In this document: positions 33,133 through 41,991 of the stretch, one piece after another
Position numbering within the stretch: the stretch's first letter is position 1
How the letters are laid out: each line of letters opens with the position of its first letter
Assembly: GCF_900107275.1 (NCBI RefSeq)
Contig: NZ_FNPI01000014.1
Span: 62,001 to 126,000 of the forward strand
Reading direction: 5' to 3'
Origin: Evansella caseinilytica
Lineage (GTDB): Bacteria; Bacillota; Bacilli; Bacillales; Salisediminibacteriaceae
DNA: 64,000 nt
The notes under the pieces: generated by a model
The model's database searches: none
What the model saw: the letters and a program-made list of their open reading frames with translations, nothing else
What the model was told of the DNA's origin: nothing
Translations under genes and position numbers: made by a program

Positions 33133-34794
33133 ATGACAAAGAAAGTAATTATAGTCGGCGGTGTCGCCGGCGGAGCAACGGCAGCCGGACGGTTGCGGAG
33201 ACTTGATGAAAAATCGCATATTATCATGTTTGAACGGGGCGAGCATGTCTCCTTCGCCAACTGCGGTTTGCCGTATTATATTGGAGGAGCGATCAGCAAG
33301 CGGGAAAAGCTGCTTGTTCAGACTGTGGAAGCAATGAGTAAAAAATATCGGCTGGACATCCGCAACCTGAGTGAAGTCGTCAAAATCAACCGGGATGCCA
33401 AAACCGTTCTCGTTAAAAACATCAAAACCGGTGAGCAATATGAGGAGTCCTATGATGATTTATTATTGTCTCCCGGAGCAAAGCCAGTCGTCCCTCCAAT
33501 CGCAGGGATCGCGGAAGCAGAACAACTCTTTACCTTGCGCAATATTCCCGATACCGACCGCATCAAAGCATTTATTACAGAAAAACAGCCGAAGTCTGCC
33601 GTTGTCATCGGCGGCGGGTTCATCGGAGTAGAAATGGCGGAAAATCTGAAGGAGCTAGGCCTGGACGTTACGCTCGTGGAAATGGCAAATCAGGTGCTGG
33701 CGCCGCTCGATTATGAAATGGCGGCAATCATCCGGCAAAAACTAAGTCACCACGGCATCAAGGTGATTTTGGAAGACGGCGTTCAAGAGTTGCAGGAGAA
33801 CGGCCGGCAAATTATTTTGAAAAGCGGCGGAAAACTTGCGGCCGACATGATTGTTTTGTCCATCGGCGTCAAGCCGGAAAACAAACTGGCGGAAGACTCC
33901 GGACTCACGATCGGAGAACGAGGCGGTATCGTTGTCAACCAGTACCTTCAGACAAGCGATCCGAGCATTTATGCCGTCGGCGATGCCATTGAAGTTACCG
34001 ACTGCGTCAGCGGAAAGCCTGCACTGATTCCCCTTGCCGGTCCTGCTAACAGACAGGCAAGAATTGCGGCAGACAACATTTCCGGCAGAAAGAAAACATA
34101 TGCCGGAACGCTTGGAACGGCTGTGGTAAAAATATTCGATTACACAGCGGCCTCCACCGGCAATAATGAAAAAACACTTCGCCGCTACGGAATGGATTAC
34201 CGAACCGTCCATCTTCATCCAGGCTCCCACGCCGGGTATTATCCTGGAGCGACACCGATTCATCTCAAGCTGCTGTTTACGCCGGATGAAGGGAAAATAC
34301 TCGGAGCGCAGGCGATTGGGAAGTCAGGCGTGGAAAAAAGAATCGATGTGATTGCAACGGCCATGAAAGGCGGACTCACTGTCTTTGATTTAACCAATCT
34401 GGAACTTTCCTATGCCCCCCCGTACTCGTCGGCTAAAGATCCAGTGAATATGGCCGGATATGTCGCTGCAAACATCATTGAAGACGGGATCAAAACAATT
34501 CAGTGGCATGAAGTAGACGAAGTCATTCAAAGCGGCGGTCTCATGCTTGATGTGCGAGAGCCTCATGAACAGCAAGGCGGAATGATTGAGAATACAAGAA
34601 ATATACCTCTCGGGCAATTGCGGGAGCGCCTCGATGAATTACCGAAATCAGAGCCGATTTATATTCATTGCCAAGTCGGGCTCCGCGGCTATTTAGCCGT
34701 ACGGATTTTGCTCGACAACGGCTTCGACGCGGTCAACGTGGACGGCGGATGGGTGACTTATTCGCTGGCAACATCCGCTCAACTTATTAAGTAA
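33133..34794 (+). CDS. CoA-disulfide reductase with C-terminal rhodanese domain
   Basis: Start at ATG 33133 behind GAGGAGG, giving 553 residues. Residues 1-445 are a flavin disulfide reductase: FAD motif IVGGVAGGATAAGRLRRL, redox cysteine in SFANCGLPYYIGG (Cys about 43), NAD motif VVIGGGFIGVEMAENL and FAD motif YAVGDAIEV. Residues 455-553 form a rhodanese domain (MLDVREPHEQQGG, active-site YIHCQVGLRGYLAVR). This CoADR-RHD fusion reduces CoA- or bacillithiol-type persulfides and disulfides using NAD(P)H. It is divergent from the dsrE/rhodanese/tusA operon and shares operator-like sites, so all are probably one persulfide-response regulon. Confidence 0.93.
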   Translation: MTKKVIIVGGVAGGATAAGRLRRLDEKSHIIMFERGEHVSFANCGLPYYIGGAISKREKLLVQTVEAMSKKYRLDIRNLSEVVKINRDAKTVLVKNIKTGEQYEESYDDLLLSPGAKPVVPPIAGIAEAEQLFTLRNIPDTDRIKAFITEKQPKSAVVIGGGFIGVEMAENLKELGLDVTLVEMANQVLAPLDYEMAAIIRQKLSHHGIKVILEDGVQELQENGRQIILKSGGKLAADMIVLSIGVKPENKLAEDSGLTIGERGGIVVNQYLQTSDPSIYAVGDAIEVTDCVSGKPALIPLAGPANRQARIAADNISGRKKTYAGTLGTAVVKIFDYTAASTGNNEKTLRRYGMDYRTVHLHPGSHAGYYPGATPIHLKLLFTPDEGKILGAQAIGKSGVEKRIDVIATAMKGGLTVFDLTNLELSYAPPYSSAKDPVNMAGYVAANIIEDGIKTIQWHEVDEVIQSGGLMLDVREPHEQQGGMIENTRNIPLGQLRERLDELPKSEPIYIHCQVGLRGYLAVRILLDNGFDAVNVDGGWVTYSLATSAQLIK

Positions 34795-35137
34795 ATATAA
34801 ACTTTCCAGTCCCAGTCACCGACTACATTATAATAAATCCTGTGGATGACGTGGCTGGGGATTCTTCCTTCATCGGGCGATAAGCTTCCTCTTATCAGCC
34901 CGTTTTCCATTTATCCCGGCGGCGGCAGATCACGATTCCTTTATCGGATGAAAATCCTGCCACACCGCTACGCCGCCGTTTTCATAGCTTCGTATTTGTT
35001 CCAAAAGATAAAAAACGTTCTTTTTGAACAAACACTTAAAATCGTTTCCTGATAACATGAGGAAAAAGCTGCAATGTGAATGGACATTTAGTCTTTTTGC
35101 ACAATTCCAGAGGAAAATAGAATCATTTTCATTATTT
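34795..35137. other. Intergenic region after the CoA-disulfide reductase gene
   Basis: No gene. A solo repeat hairpin, TTTGTTCCAAAAGAT / GTTCTTTTTGAACAAA (34995-35033), resembles the end of the MITE family and could act as a terminator. Upstream short frames are not supported. Confidence 0.5.
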
Positions 35138-35163
35138 TGAAACAAAAGCCGAGCCGTTACGTC
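35138..35163 (+). promoter_or_regulatory. ECF-type promoter P1
   Basis: TGAAAC (35138-35143), a 16-bp spacer and CGTC (35160-35163), followed by TATAATGG. This is the -35/-10 arrangement of Bacillus ECF sigma promoters (sigma-W, -M, -X type). P2 at 36566 is nearly the same. It is about 300 bp upstream of the secreted-protein start, leaving a long leader that holds AAGGAGGTGA near 35275 but no credible leader peptide. Confidence 0.72.
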
Positions 35164-35460
35164 TATAATGGTGAATGGAATTGCTTTCCATACGGGACAA
35201 GTTTACACTATTTTCATAACGCTACGGAAAAATTTAATCCTATTTATGAAAAAGTAATGAAGGAATCCATGCGCAAGGAGGTGAGAGCAAAAAGACAATA
35301 ACGCGTGTTCCAAAAGATAACAACCAATCTATTAAAACAAACATTCATCATTTTACGGCTCATTTTTTCATCGCTTGCTTTATGAGCAACGAATACACTG
35401 CCGAATTCACGGATAAGTTTTATTTTAAACTATCTATTTTAAAAATCTGGGGGGAAAGTA

Positions 35461-36195
35461 ATGGGGAAAGGAATGGGGAAAGGAATATTCAAAGTGCTGC
35501 TTTTATTCTGTTGTTTGGGTGTAGGGGCTCTGTTTACTACCGCGCAGGCACAGGCAGATTCTCCGCAAAATCCTGTCATCTACTCGGATGATTTTGCAGA
35601 TGAAGAGGAACTAAACGATAAGCTTATCGAATTATTAACCGACCCCAATGTAGAGGGAGTTTCCGTTATTCATGAAGAACAATCAACCCTAAAATCATTA
35701 AACGAGCTCCGTCATCGGTCCGTTTCTGACAAAGAACAACTAGCAGAGAATAGCATCGGGATATCATCACAATCTGGACTCCCATTATGGCAATATAAAA
35801 ATTACGGCTCATACCGCATTCAAAGAATACCTAATGGCAGCAACACTTACGGCCCGGTAATAAATAAAGTATCCGGAGATCCGGGAGGCACATTGAAGCT
35901 GGACTACAGCAAAAGCGTTGCTGCTTCAGCAACCAGCTCTTTTGGTCTCGATTTAAAATATGTAAATGCTGCTGTAGGATTTCATGTTACCAAAAATTAT
36001 CTAGTCTCTTATTCCGGAAACATGAAAGTCCCTAAAAAAAACAATGGAAAAAAAGTAAAAAAACTAACGATGGAAGCCAGACCGATTTTTGAAAATCGCA
36101 AAATAAGAGTATGGCATTTAGGAGAATATCAAGGCGTCACAACAGCAAAAAAACCAGTAGGTATCTATTATAAAAAAGTGTTTACATATAAATAA
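35461..36195 (+). CDS. Secreted protein of unknown function, paralogue A
   Basis: About 244 residues, start at 35461 or the in-frame ATG at 35473, both behind G/A-rich Shine-Dalgarno sequence. Signal peptide with hydrophobic LLLFCCLGVGALFTTA and cleavage near AQAQA. Next come an acidic segment (VIYSDDFADEEELNDKLIEL), a linker, and a C-terminal domain of about 120 residues: YRIQRIPNG, LKLDYSKSVAASATSSFGLD, LKYVNAAVGFHV, VPKKNNGKKVKKLTMEARP, and PVGIYYKKVFTYK at the end. Apart from two cysteines in the signal region there are none. The strongly basic beta-rich C-terminus suggests binding to anionic surfaces or a pore/coat role; that is a guess. Paralogue B lies 600 bp downstream behind the same promoter type. 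Confidence 0.72.
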   Translation: MGKGMGKGIFKVLLLFCCLGVGALFTTAQAQADSPQNPVIYSDDFADEEELNDKLIELLTDPNVEGVSVIHEEQSTLKSLNELRHRSVSDKEQLAENSIGISSQSGLPLWQYKNYGSYRIQRIPNGSNTYGPVINKVSGDPGGTLKLDYSKSVAASATSSFGLDLKYVNAAVGFHVTKNYLVSYSGNMKVPKKNNGKKVKKLTMEARPIFENRKIRVWHLGEYQGVTTAKKPVGIYYKKVFTYK

Positions 36196-36565
36196 TTCTT
36201 CGGAAAGGGAGGATTCATCGTTTATTGGCTGGGAACATGCCGATGTAATCGTAATCGAATGGGAATTAATCACCCTGTTCGCAACTAAAATTCTTAAAAG
36301 CGCGTGTTTAATTTCAGCGGCAAGGAGAGCGGCACAGCAGTCATCTAGCAGAGGAAAGACAACAACGCGACGGTGAGATTTATCGGCGCTGTTTCCCTGA
36401 CTTTTTCACTTCCTCTATTAAAGAAATCAAAAATTAATTTTGCGCACTAACAGAATAGCCTCTATCATTAGAACAGCTCAATAACTTTGATGCTGCTGTA
36501 ACTTTAGAGGGGAATCCACGCTTTCGTCACAAATTTAGAGAAAAATAGAATAATTTAGGTTTTTT
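36196..36565. other. Spacer between the two secreted paralogues
   Basis: No gene recognised. The stretch 36300-36420 is GC-richer than its surroundings and may be repeat debris. Confidence 0.4.
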
Positions 36566-36591
36566 TGAAACTAACATTGAGCTATTACGTC
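36566..36591 (+). promoter_or_regulatory. ECF-type promoter P2
   Basis: TGAAAC (36566-36571), a 16-bp spacer and CGTC (36588-36591), then TATATT. Spacer ends (GAGCTATTA versus GAGCCGTTA in P1) and the ATGGAAT...CTTTCCA sequence downstream are also similar, so P1 and P2 were duplicated with their genes. Confidence 0.75.
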
Positions 36592-36789
36592 TATATTATG
36601 TATGGAATACCTTTCCACACGAATATGACGCGAAAGAGGGGAAATCAAAAACATAGTAATCTTGTGATCCTTTTTTTGTTTTCATCGTTTCACAGATAGT
36701 TGTCATACAAGCATAGCAGTCACTACATAAATTAACGGAAATCTTGTCTTTTCTAGCTATCTAATTCTAAAAAGTTGGAGGCAAAAGTA

Positions 36790-37506
36790 ATGAATTTGAA
36801 AATTAAAGCACTATTGTTTTTCTGTTGTTTGGTTGGAGGAGCGCTTTTTACCACCACACAAGTATTGGCAGATTCTCCCGAAAATCCTGTCATCTATGCG
36901 GAAGATTTCGCAGATGAAGAGGAATTGTATGAAAAGGTTACCGAATTGTTAAACGATCCCAATGTAGAGGGAGTTTCTGTTATCAATGAAGAACAATCAA
37001 CCCCAGGATCATTAAACGAACTAACTGCTGGGTCCGTTGCTAGCAGAGAACAAGTATCAGAGAATAACGTTGGTATACTTTCAGCATGGCTGCGTCCAGG
37101 ACAATATAGAACCCACGGTCCTTATCGTATTCAAAGAATTAATAATGGTAAGGACACTTATGGCTCTACAATAAATAAAGTAGCTGGTGATCCAGGTGTT
37201 ACGATAAAGCTGGATTACAGCAAAAGTGTTGCCGCTTCACACACTAGTACATTTGGCCTCGATTTAAAATATGTAAATGCTGCTGTGGGCTTCAACACTA
37301 CCCGTAGTTATACAGTCTCTTATTCTGGAAGCATTAAAGTTCCTAAAAAAAACAATGGGAAAAAAGTGAAAAGATTAACGATGGAAGCTAAACCTATTTT
37401 TGAAAATAGGCATTTGAGAGTTTGGCATAAACGCGAATATAAAGGTGTAACAACAGCAAAAAAACCAGTAGGTATCTACTATAAAAAAGTGTTTACATAT
37501 AAATAA
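36790..37506 (+). CDS. Secreted protein of unknown function, paralogue B
   Basis: Start at ATG 36790 behind TTGGAGG, 238 residues. Signal peptide MNLKIKALLFFCCLVGGALF with cleavage near VLADS. The acidic segment and basic C-terminal domain are collinear with paralogue A, and the last 40 residues are nearly identical (EARPIFENR versus EAKPIFENR, GVTTAKKPVGIYYKKVFTYK in both). The middle linker differs most (LSAWLRPGQYRTHGPYRI). Two copies, each with its own ECF-type promoter, suggest dosage or diversification under selection. A terminator lies 190 bp downstream. I do not recognise the family. Confidence 0.75.
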   Translation: MNLKIKALLFFCCLVGGALFTTTQVLADSPENPVIYAEDFADEEELYEKVTELLNDPNVEGVSVINEEQSTPGSLNELTAGSVASREQVSENNVGILSAWLRPGQYRTHGPYRIQRINNGKDTYGSTINKVAGDPGVTIKLDYSKSVAASHTSTFGLDLKYVNAAVGFNTTRSYTVSYSGSIKVPKKNNGKKVKRLTMEAKPIFENRHLRVWHKREYKGVTTAKKPVGIYYKKVFTYK

Positions 37507-37950
37507 GTTTGCCCTTATTTATATAACAAGAAGTATAGACTTGGAAATCTTATATGGAACTGCGGCGGGCATGATAGCATGAAATAGCGAAAGTGGCTTG
37601 GCAAGTGTGTCATGCCCGCATAGGCTCCACATTTAATCGACTATGTTTTTATGATTTTTTCGCTATTCTCATACCAAAGCCTGTTGCTCATTATACCAAC
37701 CGGGTTATTTCTGTTGGTATTTTTTCCGTACAAAATTTTAACACTTTACCCAGCGCGAAAAATACAGTTAATATAAATAACATGTAAAACGCCCATACAA
37801 CCAACACTAAAGTAATAGTATAATAGATTCAGCATTTGGAATAATTTTGTCCTTAGGGAAAGGAAGATTCGAGAAAAAACTATGTTAAAAAAAAGGGCGA
37901 ACACCTTTGTTAATATAGTTTTGAAAAGGATAGAGGAGTGTGAAAATTTT
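37507..37950. other. Intergenic region with two hairpins
   Basis: GCGGGCATGA/TCATGCCCGC (37564-37618, wide loop) and the terminator listed separately. No gene. Confidence 0.5.
37693..37725 (+). terminator. Intrinsic terminator after secreted paralogue B
   Basis: Perfect 8-bp stem ATACCAAC/GTTGGTAT (37693-37700, 37713-37720) followed by five more T. Confidence 0.75.
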
Positions 37951-37977
37951 CGAAACGAAAGTCGGAGATCTAACGTC
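37951..37977 (+). promoter_or_regulatory. ECF-type promoter P3
   Basis: GAAAC (37952-37956), a 17-bp spacer and CGTC (37974-37977), then TATATAATGG. It resembles P1/P2 with a spacer one base longer and C for T at the first -35 base. It lies about 50 bp before the permease start. Confidence 0.65.
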
Positions 37978-38027
37978 TATATAATGGTACATAAATGTTA
38001 TTTATTTATTTTGAGGAGGTTTGTCAA

Positions 38028-39542
38028 TTGAATTTTTTCAAACGCGGAATGCTGAGCATTACAAGAAAAAAAGGGAAGTCGCTTATTTTATTGGCCGTCA
38101 TTTTTGTATTAGGGAACTTAATTTCCGGAGCGATATCGATTCAGCAGGCTACCGGCAATGCAGAGTCGGCGGTGAAAGAGAAACTCGGAACGGCAGCCGT
38201 AATTGAGCTTGATCACGAAGCTTTCGACGAAGTGTGGAGTACACTATCAGATGCTGAAAGACAGAAGTTCACGATGGACAACTTAAAGCCTGAGCTGATT
38301 AAACAAATCGGGGAACTGTCCTATGTAAAGTATTATGACTTTAACTTTACCGACATGTTGGGATCGAAAACTCTCCAATACTATCATGGGGAGGATATGG
38401 AAGACGCCGTAATGTCCTATTCAGACGGTGACGGTATGGAGCATTTTTCGTTTAAAGGCATCAACTATGCACCTGTCCTTGATTTTGAAGAACAGAAAGG
38501 AAAGCTGGTTGACGGCCGCGTCTTTAACCCGGAGGAAGTAGAAAACGGCTCTACCGTCGCCATTATTTCTAAAAAATTGGCGGAACAGAACAATCTTCAT
38601 GTTGGCGATACATTCGTAATGACTAATCAAGTGGAGTATTATGATGAGAAGAAACAAGAAGAACAAATCGTTGAATCACGGGATCTTGTATTAGAAATTA
38701 TCGGTTTATTCGAACCTCAGACATTAAAAGAAAATGACGACTCAGAAGAAGATAAAAATAACGGCGGAATGTACGACTTTATGGATATCGAATATCAAAA
38801 TACGATCTACGTCCCTAATGACGTTCTCTTGAGTGAAAGCAAGTTTTGGCAGGATGCTTACATGGAAGCTTTAAGAGAAAATGAGCCGGAATACGCAGCA
38901 TTGATGGAACAAGAAGATGATCAATTCATCAATTACACCCCGATTTATGTGTTGAACAGTCCGGAAGACATGGAAGCATTTGAGGAAGAGGTAACGCCGC
39001 TGCTGCCGGATTACTATACAGTACGCAAAGCAACCGATCATTATGACAGTATTTCAGCGCCGGTTGAATCGATGTCCAAGCTGTCCAATTATGTGCTGAT
39101 TGCCTCCATCGCCGCCACGGTCTTGATTATCGGCCTCGTTGTCCTGCTGTTCCTCCGCGACCGCAAGCGTGAGCTGGGGATTTATTTGTCCCTTGGAGAA
39201 CGTCGCGGACGGGTTGTCGGGCAAATTTTAATTGAAGTCATTGTTATTGCAATCATCGGTATCACCCTGTCCTTGTTCAGCGGAAATTACCTGGCTCAAG
39301 GGGTATCTGATACAATGATCAACGCGGAAAACAGTCAAAGCGATGACGACTATTTTATGTATTACGGGGATCCTCTGCAATCCGATTTAACAGTGGACGA
39401 TGTGGTTGCCGCATATGAAGTGAAGCTTGATTCCAGCTACATACTCCTCTTCTATGCTGTCGGGCTTGCTACTATTCTCGTATCGACGATTATTCCGCTG
39501 ATTTATATCGTCCGGCTGAATCCAAGAAAGATAATGATGTAA
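38028..39542 (+). CDS. FtsX/MacB-type ABC transporter permease
   Basis: The TTG at 38028 is 8 nt after AGGAGG; the upstream ATG at 37995 would sit almost on the transcription start. 504 residues. One N-terminal helix (SLILLAVIFVLGNLISGAIS), a large acidic extracytoplasmic domain (about 40-355), then three helices (VLIASIAATVLIIGLVVLLF, VIVIAIIGITLSLFSGNYLA, ILLFYAVGLATILVSTIIPL) with the FtsX-domain loop RKRELGIYLSLGERRGR. This is the four-helix plan of MacB/FtsX mechanotransmission proteins, which usually handle envelope stress or peptide removal and not bulk import. Its ATPase and a PASTA protein follow. Confidence 0.9.
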   Translation: MNFFKRGMLSITRKKGKSLILLAVIFVLGNLISGAISIQQATGNAESAVKEKLGTAAVIELDHEAFDEVWSTLSDAERQKFTMDNLKPELIKQIGELSYVKYYDFNFTDMLGSKTLQYYHGEDMEDAVMSYSDGDGMEHFSFKGINYAPVLDFEEQKGKLVDGRVFNPEEVENGSTVAIISKKLAEQNNLHVGDTFVMTNQVEYYDEKKQEEQIVESRDLVLEIIGLFEPQTLKENDDSEEDKNNGGMYDFMDIEYQNTIYVPNDVLLSESKFWQDAYMEALRENEPEYAALMEQEDDQFINYTPIYVLNSPEDMEAFEEEVTPLLPDYYTVRKATDHYDSISAPVESMSKLSNYVLIASIAATVLIIGLVVLLFLRDRKRELGIYLSLGERRGRVVGQILIEVIVIAIIGITLSLFSGNYLAQGVSDTMINAENSQSDDDYFMYYGDPLQSDLTVDDVVAAYEVKLDSSYILLFYAVGLATILVSTIIPLIYIVRLNPRKIMM

Positions 39543-39575
39543 TACAACATCCTTTAAATAGAAAGGTGAGGAACG

Positions 39576-40247
39576 ATGATACTAGAAGCCAAAGAACTAA
39601 ACTATTATTATCAGGATGGCGAAAATCGCCGTTACATTTTGAAAAATACGAGTGTCGGTTTTGAAAAAGGGAAATTTTACACGATTTTGGGACAATCAGG
39701 TTCAGGAAAAACAACCTTCCTGTCACTCATCAGTGCCCTTGATACCCCGAAAAGCGGGACGGTGCTATTCAACGATCAAGACATAAAGCAAATCGGCTAC
39801 GAAAAATACCGCCGCAATAATGTAGGCATCATTTTCCAAAGCTATAATCTGATTCCAACGTTAACTGCCGTAGAAAACGTCCTCGTTCCGATGGCGATAA
39901 CGGAAAATCAATTGCCGGAAGACAAAAAAGCTGTTGCCTATAACTTACTGGATTATATCGGCATTGTAAAAAGCAAAGCAGACCGCCCTGTTAACAAGCT
40001 TTCCGGGGGAGAACAGCAACGTGTTGCCATTGCCAGAGCACTGGCAACGAATGTGGAGCTGATTCTCGCCGATGAGCCGACCGGAAACCTTGATGAAGAA
40101 ATGGAACAGGAAATCGTCGATATTTTTAAAAAGCTCGCACATGAACATGAAAAATGCGTTATTGTAGTAACCCATTCCAACGAAATCGCTCAGCAGTCCG
40201 ATCAGACATTCTATCTTAAGAAAGGCGTTTTGACCGCCCATGAGTGA
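39576..40247 (+). CDS. MacB/LolD-type ABC ATP-binding protein
   Basis: A 223-residue ATPase with Walker [10 protein letters not shown] (about residues 39-47), Q-loop [15 protein letters not shown], signature [17 protein letters not shown], Walker [13 protein letters not shown] and H-loop VVTHSNE. The ADEPTGNLD form marks the MacB/LolD/FtsE subfamily that partners with FtsX-like permeases. Start behind AAAGGTGAGG. Its stop overlaps the start of the PASTA-protein gene, so the three genes form a coupled operon. Confidence 0.95.
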   Translation: MILEAKELNYYYQDGENRRYILKNTSVGFEKGKFYTILGQSGSGKTTFLSLISALDTPKSGTVLFNDQDIKQIGYEKYRRNNVGIIFQSYNLIPTLTAVENVLVPMAITENQLPEDKKAVAYNLLDYIGIVKSKADRPVNKLSGGEQQRVAIARALATNVELILADEPTGNLDEEMEQEIVDIFKKLAHEHEKCVIVVTHSNEIAQQSDQTFYLKKGVLTAHE

Positions 40248-41727
40248 TTTTTTATCAAAATTCGATAAGGAAAAATACAGCGATTTTGTGGAAGAGCAAG
40301 AAAAAAACGGAGCGAAGGGCAAGCGAAAAACAGCTAAGCCATCCGAAGACAAGGCAGAGGTAGACAAGGGCGCCTCCGCCTCCCCTTCTCCGGAAAATGC
40401 CGTCAGCCGCAAGGAAGAAAGCGTTGTTGCCGCGACTTCCGAAACGCTGCCGTCGGCTTCAAACAACCAGCGGCGGTATGACTCACAGGAAGAATTGGAG
40501 ATTGATCCGACATATAAGAGAAGAAAGCGCCGCAGGTTACTGCTGATCATTGCCGGCTCTGTTGTTGCTTGCGCCTTGCTTTTTTGGGTTTACTACAGCA
40601 TGGTTCATGTGGAGATGGAAGATTTCGTAGATAAGCCTGTTTCCGATGCCCGTACCTGGGCAAGCGAAAACGGCGTGGAAATTGAGCTGAAGCAAGAATA
40701 CAGCATGGAATATGACGCAAACCAAATTATTTCTCAAAGTGTCCCTGCGGGCGACAATGTCCGCAAAGGCAAGACGATTACTTTTGTCAGCAGCATCGGG
40801 GCAGATCCGGAAGAAGTGCTTCCGCTGCCTGATTTCTCAGAGATGACCAGCGGGGAAATCGACACCTGGATAGAAGAAAATAAGGCAGAAAATCTCAAGC
40901 TCGTCGCTGAATTCAGCGACGACGTGGAAGACGGAGAGTTCCTCCGGCTGGAAATCCGCGACAGCAGCATTTCAGAGGAAGAGTATCGTCGGAAAGACAA
41001 TGCAGCCGTTTATGTATCCAAAGGGAAAGAAGTGTTTGAAAAAAACATTACCGTGCCTGATTTTAAGGGAAAACCTCGAGCGGAAGTGGAACAATGGGCC
41101 GAATCCAACAATATCGAGATGAAATATGAAGAGAAGGACTCCAACAGCGTGGAACCGGATATGATCATCAGCCAGAGTATCGAGCCCGATGAAAAAGTTG
41201 CAAAAAAGGATAAAATGAAAGTCGTTGTTTCTCTCGGCAAGGCAACGGTTGTGCCGAATTTCAACGAACTTATGCCAGATGAAGCGGCAAGCGCACCGGG
41301 CCTGATGGTAACGGTAAAGCAGCGCTTCCACGCCAATGTTGCTTACGGCAGGCTGATTTCTCAATCGATTGAGGCGGACACGAAGCTCACGGAACAAGAC
41401 GAAAGCGATATTACTGTCGTCTATTCGGAAGGAAAACCTTATTTAAGGGATTACCGCGGGCAACTGGAAGGCGATCTCCCAAGGCTGTTTTTCGAAGACT
41501 ATCAGTCAAAAGGAGCTAACATTACTTACACAGTTAAATATGTTGATTCTCCTGAAATCAAAGGAACCGTCGTTGGCATGAGCGCGTTTAACCAGTACGT
41601 TCCAATGACATATACAGTAGAGATCAGTGTCAGCAAAAACGCTTCCGCCTCACCGACAGCTTCCATCCCTGACGACATTGATTTCGATGACGATGATGAC
41701 TTTAACGATGCGGATGGGAAAGAATAA
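40240..41727 (+). CDS. Membrane-anchored multi-PASTA protein
   Basis: A 495-residue protein beginning inside the ATPase gene (8-bp overlap). The first 95 residues are a charged, low-complexity cytoplasmic region rich in Lys, Glu, Ser and Ala. One helix (LLLIIAGSVVACALLFWVYYS, about 98-118) is followed by about five PASTA-like repeats to residue 475, visible as recurring blocks: NQIISQSVPAGDNVRKGKTI, DMIISQSIEPDEKVAKKDKM, GRLISQSIEADTKLTEQDE. The tail is acidic (DDIDFDDDDDFNDADGKE). PASTA repeats bind peptidoglycan or lipid II in kinases such as PrkC; here no kinase domain exists. With an FtsX transporter and an ECF-type promoter it looks like a cell-wall sensor or scaffold. Confidence 0.85.
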   Translation: MSDFLSKFDKEKYSDFVEEQEKNGAKGKRKTAKPSEDKAEVDKGASASPSPENAVSRKEESVVAATSETLPSASNNQRRYDSQEELEIDPTYKRRKRRRLLLIIAGSVVACALLFWVYYSMVHVEMEDFVDKPVSDARTWASENGVEIELKQEYSMEYDANQIISQSVPAGDNVRKGKTITFVSSIGADPEEVLPLPDFSEMTSGEIDTWIEENKAENLKLVAEFSDDVEDGEFLRLEIRDSSISEEEYRRKDNAAVYVSKGKEVFEKNITVPDFKGKPRAEVEQWAESNNIEMKYEEKDSNSVEPDMIISQSIEPDEKVAKKDKMKVVVSLGKATVVPNFNELMPDEAASAPGLMVTVKQRFHANVAYGRLISQSIEADTKLTEQDESDITVVYSEGKPYLRDYRGQLEGDLPRLFFEDYQSKGANITYTVKYVDSPEIKGTVVGMSAFNQYVPMTYTVEISVSKNASASPTASIPDDIDFDDDDDFNDADGKE

Positions 41728-41797
41728 ATTCGCGGCGCCGCTAAGTATTTAAACCATCACCGCACAAAGGAAAATGAATCGGCTTTCTCTCCATCAT

Positions 41798-41832
41798 ACC
41801 GGCGTTGCCCATATTCAACGGGCGGCGCCGGT
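41798..41832 (+). repeat. GC-rich inverted repeat, copy 1
   Basis: ACCGGCG...GGGCGGCGCCGGT imperfect hairpin after the PASTA gene, followed by TTTGTCATTATCTCCCCCC. A near copy lies at 42692-42726. Probably a terminator duplicated with the lipoprotein gene. Confidence 0.7.
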
Positions 41833-41991
41833 TTGTCATTATCTCCCCCCTGCACCCTCACCGCCTGTCTCTTTGCTGATACACTCCCAGAACACGTAGA
41901 TTCCATCATAAAAAACTGGTACTTCTACCTATTTTATCTATACAAATACTATGATACTATTTTTGCTGAAACTTACAACGGAGGGATAACA

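Noticed and set aside
35265-35301. Possible leader peptide after AAGGAGGTGA in the secreted-protein A leader
   Set aside because: The only start (GTG) overlaps the Shine-Dalgarno sequence and gives six codons.
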